Origin: Streptomyces sp. NRRL B-24484
GTDB taxonomy: Bacteria > Actinomycetota > Actinomycetes > Streptomycetales > Streptomycetaceae
NCBI RefSeq assembly: GCF_000717715.1
Contig: NZ_JOAI01000013.1
Coordinates: 124,001 to 188,000 of the forward strand
Reading direction: 5' to 3'
DNA: 64,000 nucleotides
Below are positions 42,963 through 51,785 of the stretch, piece by piece. The stretch's first letter is position 1; every line of letters starts with the position of its first letter. A program made the position numbers and the translations under genes. The notes under the pieces are model-generated. The model was not told the DNA's origin. It was given only the letters and a program-made list of their open reading frames with translations, and made no database searches.

Positions 42963-44264
42963 GTGTCCGACACCCCCATCGACCTGAGCGGCACCGTCGA
43001 GGCCACCGCCGACGTCATCGTGGTCGGGGCGGGCCCGGCCGGCTCCACCACCGCGTACTACCTGGCGCAGGCCGGGCTGGACGTCCTGCTGCTGGAGAAG
43101 ACCGAGTTCCCGCGGGAGAAGGTCTGCGGCGACGGCCTGACCCCGCGCGCGACCAAGCAGCTCGTCGACATGGGCATCGACGTCTCCACCGAGAACGGCT
43201 GGCTGCACAACAAGGGCCTGCGGATCATCGGCGGCGGCGTCCGGTTGGAGCTCGACTGGCCCGAGCTGTCCGCCTTCCCGGACTACGGCCTCGTCCGCAA
43301 GCGCGCCGACTTCGACGAACTGCTGGCCCGTCAGGCCTCCAAGGCCGGCGCCCGGCTGTACGAGAGCTGCAACGTCACCGGCCCGGTGCTGGACGAGCGC
43401 ACCGGCCGGATCACCGGCGTCACCGCCAAGCTCGGCGACGAGAAGCGGCCGGTCGTCTTCCGCGCGCCGCTGGTCGTCGCCGCGGACGGCAACTCCACCC
43501 GGCTGTCGGTCGCGATGGGCCTGCACCGCCGTGAGGACCGCCCGATGGGCGTCGCCTACCGGACGTACTTCACCTCGCCCCGGCACGACGACGACTACCT
43601 GGAGTCCTGGCTGGAGCTCTGGGACACCCGGCACGGCCAGCGCAAGCTGCTGCCCGGCTACGGCTGGATCTTCGGCATGGGCGACGGCACCAGCAACGTC
43701 GGACTCGGCATCCTCGACTCCTCGCCCGCCTTCGGCGACCTCAACTGGCGCGAGGTGCTGAAGAGCTGGTGCGCGAGCATGCCCGAGGAGTGGGGCTACA
43801 CCCCCGAGAACATGACCGACCCGATCCGCGGCGCGGCCCTGCCGATGGCCTTCAACCGGCAGCCGCACTACACCCGCGGCCTGCTGCTGGTCGGCGACGC
43901 CGCCGGCATGGTCAACCCGTTCAACGGCGAGGGCATCGCCTACGCCATGGAGTCCGGCCAGATCGCCGCGGGCGTCGTCGTCCAGGCGATGGCCCGGGTC
44001 ACCGACGCCGGCCGCGAGCGCGCCCTGCAGCGCTACCCGCAGATCCTCAAGGAGGTCTACGGCGGCTACTACTCCATGGGCCGGGTCTTCGTGAAGCTGC
44101 TCGGCCACCCGAAGATCATGCAGACCGCTGCCGAACGCGGCCTCACCCACCCCGTCCTGATGAAGTTCCTGCTGAAGCTGCTCGCGAACCTGACGGACCC
44201 GCAGGGCGGCGACGCCATGGACCGCATCATCAACGGCCTCACCAAGGTCGCGCCCCGCGCCTGA
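42963..44264 (+). CDS. geranylgeranyl reductase-family flavoprotein (candidate menaquinone reductase)
   Basis: The protein has 433 residues. The FAD-binding motif is VIVVGAGPAGSTTAYYLAQAG; EKVCGDGLTPRA and the late LLVGDAAGMVNPFNGEGIAYAMESG are family hallmarks. Such enzymes hydrogenate isoprenoid double bonds, and the mycobacterial MenJ reduces one bond of the menaquinone tail. Position next to menG and a few kilobases from nuo supports a menaquinone role. AGGAG precedes the GTG. Confidence 0.9.
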   Translation: MSDTPIDLSGTVEATADVIVVGAGPAGSTTAYYLAQAGLDVLLLEKTEFPREKVCGDGLTPRATKQLVDMGIDVSTENGWLHNKGLRIIGGGVRLELDWPELSAFPDYGLVRKRADFDELLARQASKAGARLYESCNVTGPVLDERTGRITGVTAKLGDEKRPVVFRAPLVVAADGNSTRLSVAMGLHRREDRPMGVAYRTYFTSPRHDDDYLESWLELWDTRHGQRKLLPGYGWIFGMGDGTSNVGLGILDSSPAFGDLNWREVLKSWCASMPEEWGYTPENMTDPIRGAALPMAFNRQPHYTRGLLLVGDAAGMVNPFNGEGIAYAMESGQIAAGVVVQAMARVTDAGRERALQRYPQILKEVYGGYYSMGRVFVKLLGHPKIMQTAAERGLTHPVLMKFLLKLLANLTDPQGGDAMDRIINGLTKVAPRA

Positions 44265-44286
44265 CGGCCGGGCCGCGCAGCGCCGC

Positions 44287-44316
44287 TGGACAGGGAAGTT
44301 CTGCTGGTCGGACAAT
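44287..44316 (+). promoter_or_regulatory. leaderless promoter of the FHA gene
   Basis: TGGACA (44287-44292), an 18-base spacer and GACAAT (44311-44316) are followed after seven bases by the ATG at 44324. Confidence 0.65.
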
Positions 44317-44323
44317 CCCTTCC

Positions 44324-44869
44324 ATGGCGTCAGCAGAGTTCGGGGCAGAGGTGGCCCGGCCGTCCGAGGCCGACCGCGAGCGGGCGCTCGGAGCGCTGCG
44401 CGACGGGGTCGGCAACGGTCGGCTGTCCCACGACACCTTCATGCGGCGGATGGAGCTGGTGCTCGTCGCCCGCACCCGCGCCGAGATCGACGAGGCGCTG
44501 GCCGGCCTGCCCACCGGCGGGCCGGTCTCCCGGATCGTGCTGCGCGCGGTCGGCGGCGTCTCGGCCTTCCAATTCCGCCTGCGGCGCACCTGGCGCAACC
44601 AGCAGCTGCCCGAACTCGGCCTGCCGCAGCCCGGTCCGCAGCCGCTGCTGATCGGCCGCAACCACGGCAGCGGGCTGCGGCTGTCCGACTCGACCGTCTC
44701 CCGTACCCACGCCGAACTCCGCTACCAGGACGGCGGCTGGGTGCTGCACGACCTCGGCTCGGCCAACGGCACCTTCGTCAACGGCCGCCGGGTGACCGGC
44801 CCGGTGCGCGTAGCCCCGGGCGACCAGGTCGGCTTCGGCCGCACCGCCTTCCGCCTCACCGGCGGGTAG
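44324..44869 (+). CDS. DUF1707 and FHA domain protein
   Basis: The protein has 181 residues. The N-terminal DUF1707 (about residues 12-65) has EADRERALGALRDGVGNGRLSHDTFMRRM. The C-terminal FHA domain has LLIGRNHGSGLRLSDSTVSRTHAEL and LHDLGSANGTFVNG, which bind phosphothreonine peptides. It may read the output of the nearby Ser/Thr kinase (inference). The start is leaderless, with a promoter at 44287-44316. Confidence 0.9.
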   Translation: MASAEFGAEVARPSEADRERALGALRDGVGNGRLSHDTFMRRMELVLVARTRAEIDEALAGLPTGGPVSRIVLRAVGGVSAFQFRLRRTWRNQQLPELGLPQPGPQPLLIGRNHGSGLRLSDSTVSRTHAELRYQDGGWVLHDLGSANGTFVNGRRVTGPVRVAPGDQVGFGRTAFRLTGG

Positions 44870-44891
44870 GAGGCACGGGGCCACCCCAGGG

Positions 44892-44929
44892 GCGGGTGGG
44901 GGCACCTCCCGGCCGAAGGCCGGGGGAGG
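44892..44929. repeat. GC-rich palindromic repeat
   Basis: The unit GCGGGTGGGGGCACCTCCCG continues to GGCCGAAGGC and CGGGGGAGG. It folds as a stem (44905-44914 with 44918-44929). The core recurs inside the glucanase-like gene at 33583-33604. It lies in the gap between the FHA and MazG-like genes. Confidence 0.6.
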
Positions 44930-45067
44930 ACTGCGCAATGCGGGTGCGGGCACCGTACGGAACGGGCTCGGCCGACTCCGCACGGTGCCGACCCCCGGAC
45001 TGCGCAGCTCGCCGCGCCCCCTGACCTGCTGCCCCGGCGCGCTGCCCGGCCTCCTGCCCCTGCGGGG

Positions 45068-45397
45068 CTAGGCCTCCTGGTGGACCGCCAGGGAGCGGGC
45101 CTCGATGCGGGCGAGGCGGTCCTCGAAGACGGTCCGGGCGTCCGGGGTGAGGGTGCGCAGGGCGACCAGCGCGCTGACCACCACGTCGCACAGCTCGGCC
45201 TGGACGTCCTCCCAGCCGTGCGTCACGCCCTTGCGCGGGTTCTGCCCGGTGGCGCCGATGACGGCCTGCCCCACCTCGCCGACCTCCTCGGTGAGTTTGA
45301 GCAGCCGCAGCAGCCGCTCCTCCCCGGCGGGCAGGGTGCTCGCCCCGTCCAGCCAGCCCACCAGGCGGTCGATGCTCTCCCAGTTGCTGGTCTCCAT
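45068..45397 (-). CDS. MazG-like nucleotide pyrophosphohydrolase
   Basis: The protein has 109 residues. The all-alpha NTP pyrophosphatase motif is visible as LTEEVGEVGQAVIG (Glu cluster) and EDVQAELCDVVVSAL (Glu/Asp), which hold magnesium. Such enzymes hydrolyse non-canonical or excess dNTPs. The ATG start lies upstream of METSNWESIDRL. It lies on the minus strand and is downstream of the DUF2278 gene with a 74-base gap. Confidence 0.85.
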   Translation of the reverse strand: METSNWESIDRLVGWLDGASTLPAGEERLLRLLKLTEEVGEVGQAVIGATGQNPRKGVTHGWEDVQAELCDVVVSALVALRTLTPDARTVFEDRLARIEARSLAVHQEA

Positions 45398-45471
45398 GCG
45401 GGCGGCTCCTGTGCGGCGGCGGACGGGCGGTCCTCCACCGTACGGGAGTGCGGCCGCCCTCCGGCAGGGCC

Positions 45472-46191
45472 TCAGCGGGGGTGCCCGGCGTCGTCCGTGG
45501 TGAGGACCTGGGTGTCGAACTTGATCTGCCAGACCGCGACCGACCCGGTGGGGTGCTCGCAGACCACGGCGCCGTCCTGCCAGGGGCCGTCGTCGTCCCA
45601 CCACTGGCTGCCGTACGGGTCGCCCTGGTTGAGGTGGACGTCGTGGACGCCGAGGCCGGTGTCGAAGGACTGGCCGAAGACGTAGATCCGGCTCGCGGCC
45701 TGCAGGTACGGCTGCAGCACGTCCAGTGCGTTGTCGCCGTCGCTGGGCACCCAGGGGAAGGCCCGTACCGGCAGCAGTGCGGCGAGCCGGTCGGCGAGGT
45801 CCGGCCCGAAGGCGGGGGCGCCCACGGCGGGGCGTCCCAGCAGCAGCCGCAGCCGGCGTAGCAGTGCGGCGAGGGCCGCGAGCCAGGTGACGTCCTGGAG
45901 CGCCGGGCTGCGCACGTAGTCGAGGGCGCCGGAGGCCGGGTCGGAGGCCAGCGGGTGGAACCCGTCCGGCAGGGCGCGGACGGTCGCGATGTCGGCGGTG
46001 GTGAGGCCGTCGACGACCCGGTAGGCGACCCCGTTGTCGTCCGGCGAGTCCACGTCCAGTGCCGCGCGGTACGGACCCTCGGGCGTCGTCAGGGTGAGGT
46101 GGCCGTGGTACCAGCGGCCGAAGTCGTGCGAGGGGTCGCGGGTGAAGTCGTGGAAGGTGCCGGCGGCCACGCCGTACCGGGGGAGGGGCAT
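45472..46191 (-). CDS. DUF2278 family protein
   Basis: The protein has 239 residues. It shows family blocks MPLPRYGVAAGTFHDF at the start, HGHLTLTTPEGPYRAALDVDS, and RIYVFGQSFDTGLGVHDVH with NQG. The family (YukJ-like) has no proven function. No signal peptide or membrane helix is visible. It is divergent from nuoA, so its promoter lies in the same 492-base region as the nuo control sites. Confidence 0.8.
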   Translation of the reverse strand: MPLPRYGVAAGTFHDFTRDPSHDFGRWYHGHLTLTTPEGPYRAALDVDSPDDNGVAYRVVDGLTTADIATVRALPDGFHPLASDPASGALDYVRSPALQDVTWLAALAALLRRLRLLLGRPAVGAPAFGPDLADRLAALLPVRAFPWVPSDGDNALDVLQPYLQAASRIYVFGQSFDTGLGVHDVHLNQGDPYGSQWWDDDGPWQDGAVVCEHPTGSVAVWQIKFDTQVLTTDDAGHPR

Positions 46192-46490
46192 GGACCAAGG
46201 GTGGCGGGCGGCGGGCCGGGCGGCCAGCCGCTGAACGGGTGCGCGGCGGGCATTCGTGAGCTTGTGAAAGAAAGGTCAATCGACCGCACCGCCCGCGCAC
46301 TCGGGCGGGTGAGGTGCCTATATCACGCCCGACGGAGTGCTCAGAAATTTGCTCCGGCCGCCGCATGATTGATATAGGCGCAGGCCTCTGACCAGTCGCT
46401 TCAGAAGTGAATGCGACTGTTTGTGACCATTTGCCTCCATTGTGTGGATAGGCCGCGACTCGGGCTGGTTGGTGGTCGTTTGCGAGGTGG

Positions 46491-46535
46491 CGCAGATCAC
46501 AAAGATCGTTCAGAACCGCGTGTCGCAGATCACAA
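46491..46535. repeat. direct repeat CGCAGATCACAA upstream of nuoA promoter
   Basis: Two identical 12-base copies (46491-46502 and 46524-46535) lie 33 bases apart, about three helix turns. The second overlaps the expected -35 region of the TAGGAT promoter. A candidate regulator-binding pair. Confidence 0.55.
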
Positions 46536-46546
46536 GCCGACGGGCA

Positions 46547-46552
46547 TAGGAT
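46547..46552 (+). promoter_or_regulatory. -10 box of the nuo promoter
   Basis: TAGGAT fits the Streptomyces vegetative -10. The -35 region (about 46523-46528) is poor, consistent with regulator dependence. Confidence 0.5.
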
Positions 46553-46568
46553 GCGCTCGATCCGGGCT

Positions 46569-46586
46569 TTGTGAACTGCCTCACAT
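46569..46586. promoter_or_regulatory. Rex-like redox operator upstream of nuoA
   Basis: TTGTGAACTGCCTCACAT matches the Rex operator pattern TTGTGAA-N4-TTCACAA at 12 of 14 defined positions. Rex senses NADH/NAD+ and is known to control nuo and cyd genes in S. coelicolor. The site lies just past the inferred transcription start. Confidence 0.65.
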
Positions 46587-46683
46587 GGGGTCGATCTCAC
46601 GGTCCGGATCACCGGATCACCCCAGCGTGACCCGGCGGTTCCTATCTGCAGTCAAGGACGACTGGACGGAGGGAGCGGGGGCT

Positions 46684-47043
46684 ATGAATGCCTACGCGCC
46701 GATCCTCGTACTCGGTGCCATCGCGGCGGCGTTCGCGGTCGGCTCCGTCGTGATGGCCTCGCTGACCGGCCCGAAGCGCTACAACCGGGCCAAGTTGGAG
46801 GCGTACGAGTGCGGTATCGAGCCGACCCCGCAGCCGGTGGGCGGCGGGCGGTTCCCGATCAAGTACTACCTGACGGCGATGCTCTTCATCGTCTTCGACA
46901 TCGAGATCGTCTTCCTCTACCCGTGGGCGGTCAGCTTCGACGCCCTCGGGATCTTCGGGCTGGTCGAGATGCTCCTGTTCATCGCCACCGTCTTCGTCGC
47001 GTACGCCTACGTCTGGCGCCGCGGCGGTCTGGAGTGGGACTGA
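46684..47043 (+). CDS. nuoA: NADH-quinone oxidoreductase subunit A
   Basis: The protein has 119 residues and three transmembrane helices. KLEAYECGIEPTPQP carries the conserved cysteine loop near the quinone site, and FPIKYYLTAMLFIVFDIEIVFLYPWAV is the signature second helix. It belongs to the membrane arm near the quinone-binding chamber. It is the first gene of nuoA-N. GGAGGGAGCGGGGG precedes the ATG. Confidence 0.97.
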   Translation: MNAYAPILVLGAIAAAFAVGSVVMASLTGPKRYNRAKLEAYECGIEPTPQPVGGGRFPIKYYLTAMLFIVFDIEIVFLYPWAVSFDALGIFGLVEMLLFIATVFVAYAYVWRRGGLEWD

Positions 47044-47103
47044 CCGCTGACTTTGTGAACGGGCGGACAAGCCACCGGACTTGAGGGCATTGAGAGGGAT
47101 CTG

Positions 47104-47658
47104 ATGGGTATCGAGGAGAAGCTGCCGAGCGGCTTTCTGCTCACCAGCGTGGAGACCGCCGCTGGGTGGGTGCGGAAGGCGTCGCTCTTCCCCGCCACCT
47201 TCGGCCTGGCCTGCTGCGCGATCGAGATGATGACGACCGGCGCCGGCCGCTACGACCTGGCCCGGTTCGGCATGGAGGTGTTCCGCGGCTCCCCGCGGCA
47301 GGCCGACCTGATGATCGTGGCCGGCCGGGTCAGCCAGAAGATGGCCCCGGTGCTGCGCCAGGTCTACGACCAGATGGCCAACCCGAAGTGGGTCATCTCG
47401 ATGGGCGTGTGCGCCTCCTCGGGCGGCATGTTCAACAACTACGCGATCGTCCAGGGCGTGGACCACATCGTCCCCGTCGACATCTACCTGCCGGGCTGCC
47501 CGCCCCGCCCGGAGATGCTGATGGACGCGATCCTGAAGCTGCACGAGAAGATCCAGCACGAGAAGCTCGGCGTGAACCGCCGCCGCGCCGAGGAGCAGGC
47601 CGAGCAGGTCGCCCTGCAGGCCACCCCGGTCAGCGAGATGCGGGGGCTGCTGCGATGA
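47104..47658 (+). CDS. nuoB: NADH-quinone oxidoreductase subunit B
   Basis: The protein has 184 residues. It binds the N2 iron-sulfur cluster, the last before quinone, through Cys37, Cys38, Cys103 and Cys132 ([23 protein letters not shown]). It sits at the junction of the peripheral and membrane arms. The C-terminal 25 residues are a charged extension. Its stop overlaps the nuoC start (ATGA). Confidence 0.97.
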   Translation: MGIEEKLPSGFLLTSVETAAGWVRKASLFPATFGLACCAIEMMTTGAGRYDLARFGMEVFRGSPRQADLMIVAGRVSQKMAPVLRQVYDQMANPKWVISMGVCASSGGMFNNYAIVQGVDHIVPVDIYLPGCPPRPEMLMDAILKLHEKIQHEKLGVNRRRAEEQAEQVALQATPVSEMRGLLR

Positions 47659-48359
47659 CCGAGCAGAACGGCGTGCCCGCCACCCGCAAGGAGATCCCCG
47701 TCGAGGTGATCGGCAGGCGCCAGGGCATGTTCGGCGCCCAGGGCACCGGCGACACCTCCGGCTTCGGCGGCCTCACCCGACCCGTCGTGCTGCCCCCGGC
47801 CAGCACCCGCCCCTACGGCGGCTGGTTCGACGAGGTCGCCGACGAGTTCGAGGGCGCCCTGGAGGAGCAGGGACTCGACGTGGCCGAGGTGGTCGAGAAG
47901 ACCGTCGTCGACCGCGGCGAACTCACCTTCCACATCGCCCGCGAGCACCTGCTGACGGCCGCCCGCACCCTGCGCGACGACCCGGCGCTCCGCTTCGAGC
48001 TGTGCCTCGGCGTGAGCGGCGTCCACTACCCGTCCGACCAGGGCCGCGAGCTGCACGCCGTCTACCACCTGCGGTCGATCACCCACACCCGGCTGATCCG
48101 GGTGGAGGTCACCGCACCGGACTCCGACCCGCACGTCCCGTCCGTGGTCAGCGTCTACCCGACCAACGACTGGCACGAGCGCGAGACCTACGACTTCTTC
48201 GGCCTGGTCTTCGACGGCCACCCCGCCCTCACCCGGATCATGATGCCGGACGACTGGCTGGGCCACCCGCAGCGCAAGGACTACCCGCTCGGCGGCATCC
48301 CCGTCGAGTACAAGGGCGCCCAGATCCCGGCGCCCGACCAGCGGAGGTCGTACAGCTGA
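47655..48359 (+). CDS. nuoC: NADH-quinone oxidoreductase subunit C
   Basis: The protein has 234 residues. The 30-kDa subunit signature [19 protein letters not shown] with TRIMMPDDW is present. It is a peripheral-arm structural subunit without cofactors, separate from NuoD (not fused as in E. coli). It has an N-terminal extension of about 60 residues before the core. The start overlaps nuoB (ATGA) and the stop overlaps nuoD (TGATG). Confidence 0.96.
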   Translation: MTEQNGVPATRKEIPVEVIGRRQGMFGAQGTGDTSGFGGLTRPVVLPPASTRPYGGWFDEVADEFEGALEEQGLDVAEVVEKTVVDRGELTFHIAREHLLTAARTLRDDPALRFELCLGVSGVHYPSDQGRELHAVYHLRSITHTRLIRVEVTAPDSDPHVPSVVSVYPTNDWHERETYDFFGLVFDGHPALTRIMMPDDWLGHPQRKDYPLGGIPVEYKGAQIPAPDQRRSYS

Positions 48360-49690
48360 TGACCACTCACCACTACGAAGAGGCCGGCGCCCGGGAGACC
48401 ACCGAGGGGCGCGTCTTCACCGTCACCGGCGGCGACTGGGGCGAGGTCGTCGAGGCCGTCGCCCGCGCCGACGACGAGCGGATCATCGTCAACATGGGCC
48501 CCCAGCACCCGTCCACCCACGGCGTGCTGCGGCTGATCCTGGAGATCGACGGCGAGACGGTGACGGAGGCCCGCTGCGGCATCGGCTACCTCCACACCGG
48601 CATCGAGAAGAACATGGAGTTCAGGACCTGGGTCCAGGGCACCACCTTCGTGACCCGCATGGACTACCTGACACCGCTGTTCAACGAGACCGCCTACTGC
48701 CTCGCCGTCGAGAAGCTGCTCGGCATCACCGGCGACGTGCCCGAGCGCGCCAACGTGGTCCGTGTCCTCATGATGGAGCTCAACCGCATCTCCTCGCACC
48801 TCGTGGCGCTCGCCACCGGCGGCATGGAGATCGGCTCCACCACGCTGATGATCTACGGCTTCCGCGACCGCGAACTCATCCTGGACGTCTTCGAGCTGAT
48901 CACCGGCCTGCGGATGAACCACGCCTACATCCGCCCCGGCGGCCTCGCCCAGGACCTCCCGCCCGGCGCCGTCGACAAGATCCGCGAAGCGGTCGCGCTC
49001 TTCCGCTCCCGGATGCACGAGTACGACAAACTCGCCACCACCAACCCGGTGTTCAAGGCCCGCCTGGTCGACGTCGGCCACCTCGACCTGGCCGGCTGCC
49101 TCGCCCTCGGCGCCACCGGCCCGATCCTGCGCGCCACCGGCCTGCCGCACGACCTGCGCAAGACCGACCCCTACTGCGGCTACGAGGACTACGACTTCGA
49201 GGTCGCCACCGCCGACACCGCGGACTCCTACGGCCGGTTCCTGATCCGGCTGGAGGAGATGAAGGAGTCACTGCGGATCGTCGAGCAGTGCCTCGACCGG
49301 CTGAAGCCCGGCCCGGTCATGGTCGGCGACAAGAAGATCGCCTGGCCCGCCCAGCTCGCCGTCGGCCCCGACGGCATGGGCAACTCCCTCGACCACATCC
49401 GGAAGATCATGGGCACCTCCATGGAGGCCCTGATCCACCACTTCAAGCTGGTCACCGAGGGCTTCCGGGTGCCCGTCGGCCAGGCCTACGCGGCCGTCGA
49501 GTCGGCCAAGGGCGAACTCGGGGTGCACGTGGTCAGCGACGGAGGCACCCGGCCCTACCGGGTCCACTTCCGCGACCCCTCGTTCACCAACCTGCAGACG
49601 ATGGCGGCGATGTGCGAGGGCGGCCAGGTCGCCGACGTCATCGTCGCGGTGGCCGGGATCGACCCGGTGATGGGAGGCGTGGACCGGTGA
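48359..49690 (+). CDS. nuoD: NADH-quinone oxidoreductase subunit D
   Basis: The protein has 443 residues. The 49-kDa subunit motif [22 protein letters not shown] is clear, together with [16 protein letters not shown] and the C-terminal DPVMGGVDR. It forms the quinone-reduction chamber with NuoB. It is coupled to nuoC by TGATG and to nuoE by GTGA. Confidence 0.97.
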   Translation: MTTHHYEEAGARETTEGRVFTVTGGDWGEVVEAVARADDERIIVNMGPQHPSTHGVLRLILEIDGETVTEARCGIGYLHTGIEKNMEFRTWVQGTTFVTRMDYLTPLFNETAYCLAVEKLLGITGDVPERANVVRVLMMELNRISSHLVALATGGMEIGSTTLMIYGFRDRELILDVFELITGLRMNHAYIRPGGLAQDLPPGAVDKIREAVALFRSRMHEYDKLATTNPVFKARLVDVGHLDLAGCLALGATGPILRATGLPHDLRKTDPYCGYEDYDFEVATADTADSYGRFLIRLEEMKESLRIVEQCLDRLKPGPVMVGDKKIAWPAQLAVGPDGMGNSLDHIRKIMGTSMEALIHHFKLVTEGFRVPVGQAYAAVESAKGELGVHVVSDGGTRPYRVHFRDPSFTNLQTMAAMCEGGQVADVIVAVAGIDPVMGGVDR

Positions 49691-50427
49691 GCAACGTCGA
49701 ACTCGGACTGCCGGCACTGCCGGCCAAGCCGTACCCGCAGGACGTCCACGAGCGGCTCGCCGCCGACGCCCGCGAACTGATCGGCCGCTACCCGGTCGCC
49801 CGCTCCGCCCTGCTGCCGCTGCTCCACCTCGTCCAGGCCGAGGAGGGCTGCGTCACCCCGACCGGCATCCGCTTCTGCGCCGAACAGCTCGACCTCACCA
49901 CCGCCGAGGTCACCGCGGTCGCCACCTTCTACACCATGTACCGCCGCCGGCCCGCCGGCGAGCACCACGTCGGCGTCTGCACCAACACCCTGTGCGCCGT
50001 CCTCGGCGGCGACCAGATCTTCGACGAGCTCAAGCAGCACCTCGGCATCGAGAACAACGCGACCACCGACGACGGCAAGATCTCCATCGAGCACATCGAG
50101 TGCAACGCCGCCTGCGACTACGCCCCCGTGGTGATGGTCAACTGGGAGTTCTTCGACAACCAGACCCCCGAGAGCGCCAAGCAGCTCGTCGACGACCTGC
50201 GCGCCGGCCGGGAGGTCCACCCCACCCGCGGCGCCAAGCTCTGCTCCTTCAAGGAGACCGCCCGCATCCTCGCCGGCTTCCCCGACGAGCGCCCCGGCGC
50301 CGTCGACGAGTCCGGCGCCGGCGGCACCCCCTCCCTCGCGGGCCTCAAGCTCGCCAAGGGCGAGGCCCTGCCCGGCACCCCGGGCACCAAGGTGGTCGCC
50401 CCCCGCCACGAAGGGACCGAAGCGTGA
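49687..50427 (+). CDS. nuoE: NADH-quinone oxidoreductase subunit E
   Basis: The protein has 246 residues, the 24-kDa subunit, with a thioredoxin-like fold. It binds the N1a [2Fe-2S] cluster through Cys in [12 protein letters not shown] and [11 protein letters not shown]. It has a C-terminal extension of about 70 residues rich in Gly/Ala/Pro that ends [11 protein letters not shown] and is longer than in E. coli. It starts at a GTG overlapping nuoD. Confidence 0.96.
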   Translation: MSNVELGLPALPAKPYPQDVHERLAADARELIGRYPVARSALLPLLHLVQAEEGCVTPTGIRFCAEQLDLTTAEVTAVATFYTMYRRRPAGEHHVGVCTNTLCAVLGGDQIFDELKQHLGIENNATTDDGKISIEHIECNAACDYAPVVMVNWEFFDNQTPESAKQLVDDLRAGREVHPTRGAKLCSFKETARILAGFPDERPGAVDESGAGGTPSLAGLKLAKGEALPGTPGTKVVAPRHEGTEA

Positions 50428-51785
50428 TGACCTCCGCCGAACCGGCCGAGAAGCTCCTGACGCCGGTCCTCTCCGCCAGCTGGGACGACGACCGCCCCTG
50501 GACACTGGAGACCTACCTCCGCCACGACGGCTACACCGGCCTGCGCAACGCCCTCGCCATGCCGCCCGACGACGTCATCGCCCTCGTCAAGGACGCCGGA
50601 CTGCGCGGCCGCGGCGGCGCCGGCTTCCCGACCGGCATGAAGTGGCAGTTCATCCCGCAGAACGACGGCAAACCGCACTACCTGGTCGTCAACGCGGACG
50701 AGTCCGAGCCGGGCACCTGCAAGGACATCCCGCTGCTCTTCGCCAACCCGCACTCGCTGATCGAGGGCATGGTGATCGCCTCCTACGCGATCCGCTGCAA
50801 CCACGCCTTCGTCTACCTGCGCGGCGAGGTCGTCCCGGTGCTGCGCCGGCTGCAGGCCGCCGTCGCCGAGGCCTACGAGGCCGGCTACCTCGGCAAGGAC
50901 GTCCTCGGCTCCGGCATCGACCTCGACATCACCGTGCACGCCGGCGCCGGCGCCTACATCTGCGGCGAGGAGACCGCCCTCCTCGACTCCCTGGAGGGCC
51001 GCCGCGGCCAGCCCCGGCTCCGCCCGCCGTTCCCCGCGATCGCCGGCCTCTACGCCTGCCCGACCGTGGTGAACAACGTCGAGTCGATCGCCTCCGTGCC
51101 GCCGATCCTCAGCCGCGGCAAGGAGTGGTTCAAGGGCCTCGGCACCGAGAAGTCCCCCGGCTTCACCCTCTACTCGCTGTCCGGACACGTCACCAACCCC
51201 GGCCAGTACGAGGCACCGCTCGGCATCACGCTGCGCCAGCTGCTGGACATCAGCGGCGGCATCCGGGCCGGCCACCGCCTCAAGTTCTGGACCCCGGGCG
51301 GCTCCTCCACCCCGATGTTCACCGACCAGCACCTCGACGTCCCGCTCGACTACGAGGGCGTCGGCGCCGCCGGCTCCATGCTCGGCACCAAGGCCCTCCA
51401 GGTCTTCGACGAGACCACCTGCGTGGTGCGCGCCGTCACCCGCTGGACGGAGTTCTACGCCCACGAGTCCTGCGGCAAGTGCACCCCCTGCCGCGAGGGC
51501 ACCTACTGGCTCGTCCAGCTGCTCAAGCGGATCGAGGCCGGCCAGGGCGAGAGCGGCGACCTGGAGAAGCTCCTCGACATCGCCGACAACATCAACGGCA
51601 AGTCCTTCTGCGCCCTCGGCGACGGCGCAGCCAGCCCGATCGTCTCCTCGCTCCAGTACTTCCGCGAGGAGTACGAGCAGCACCTCACCGAGCGGCGCTG
51701 CCCGCTCGACCCCGCCGCCTCCACCGTCTGGGCAGGCCGGCACCACGCCCACGAGTCCGCCACCGAGAGGGAGGTGCACGCGTGA
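50427..51785 (+). CDS. nuoF: NADH-quinone oxidoreductase subunit F
   Basis: The protein has 452 residues, the 51-kDa subunit. It binds NADH and FMN, with [28 protein letters not shown] and [10 protein letters not shown]. The N3 [4Fe-4S] cluster motif is [11 protein letters not shown] plus a later Cys (FCALGDGA). The start could be GTG 50424 (GTGA overlap with nuoE) or the next ATG at 50427; the difference is one residue. Confidence 0.97.
   Translation: MTSAEPAEKLLTPVLSASWDDDRPWTLETYLRHDGYTGLRNALAMPPDDVIALVKDAGLRGRGGAGFPTGMKWQFIPQNDGKPHYLVVNADESEPGTCKDIPLLFANPHSLIEGMVIASYAIRCNHAFVYLRGEVVPVLRRLQAAVAEAYEAGYLGKDVLGSGIDLDITVHAGAGAYICGEETALLDSLEGRRGQPRLRPPFPAIAGLYACPTVVNNVESIASVPPILSRGKEWFKGLGTEKSPGFTLYSLSGHVTNPGQYEAPLGITLRQLLDISGGIRAGHRLKFWTPGGSSTPMFTDQHLDVPLDYEGVGAAGSMLGTKALQVFDETTCVVRAVTRWTEFYAHESCGKCTPCREGTYWLVQLLKRIEAGQGESGDLEKLLDIADNINGKSFCALGDGAASPIVSSLQYFREEYEQHLTERRCPLDPAASTVWAGRHHAHESATEREVHA

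Larger units (their letters stand above)
46192..46683. other. nuo operon control region
   Basis: This divergent region is AT-richer than its surroundings. It holds a 12-base direct repeat (46491-46535), a TAGGAT -10 (46547-46552) and a Rex-like operator (46569-46586). The nuoA leader from the inferred start at about 46559 is about 125 bases long. No gene is seen. Confidence 0.65.
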
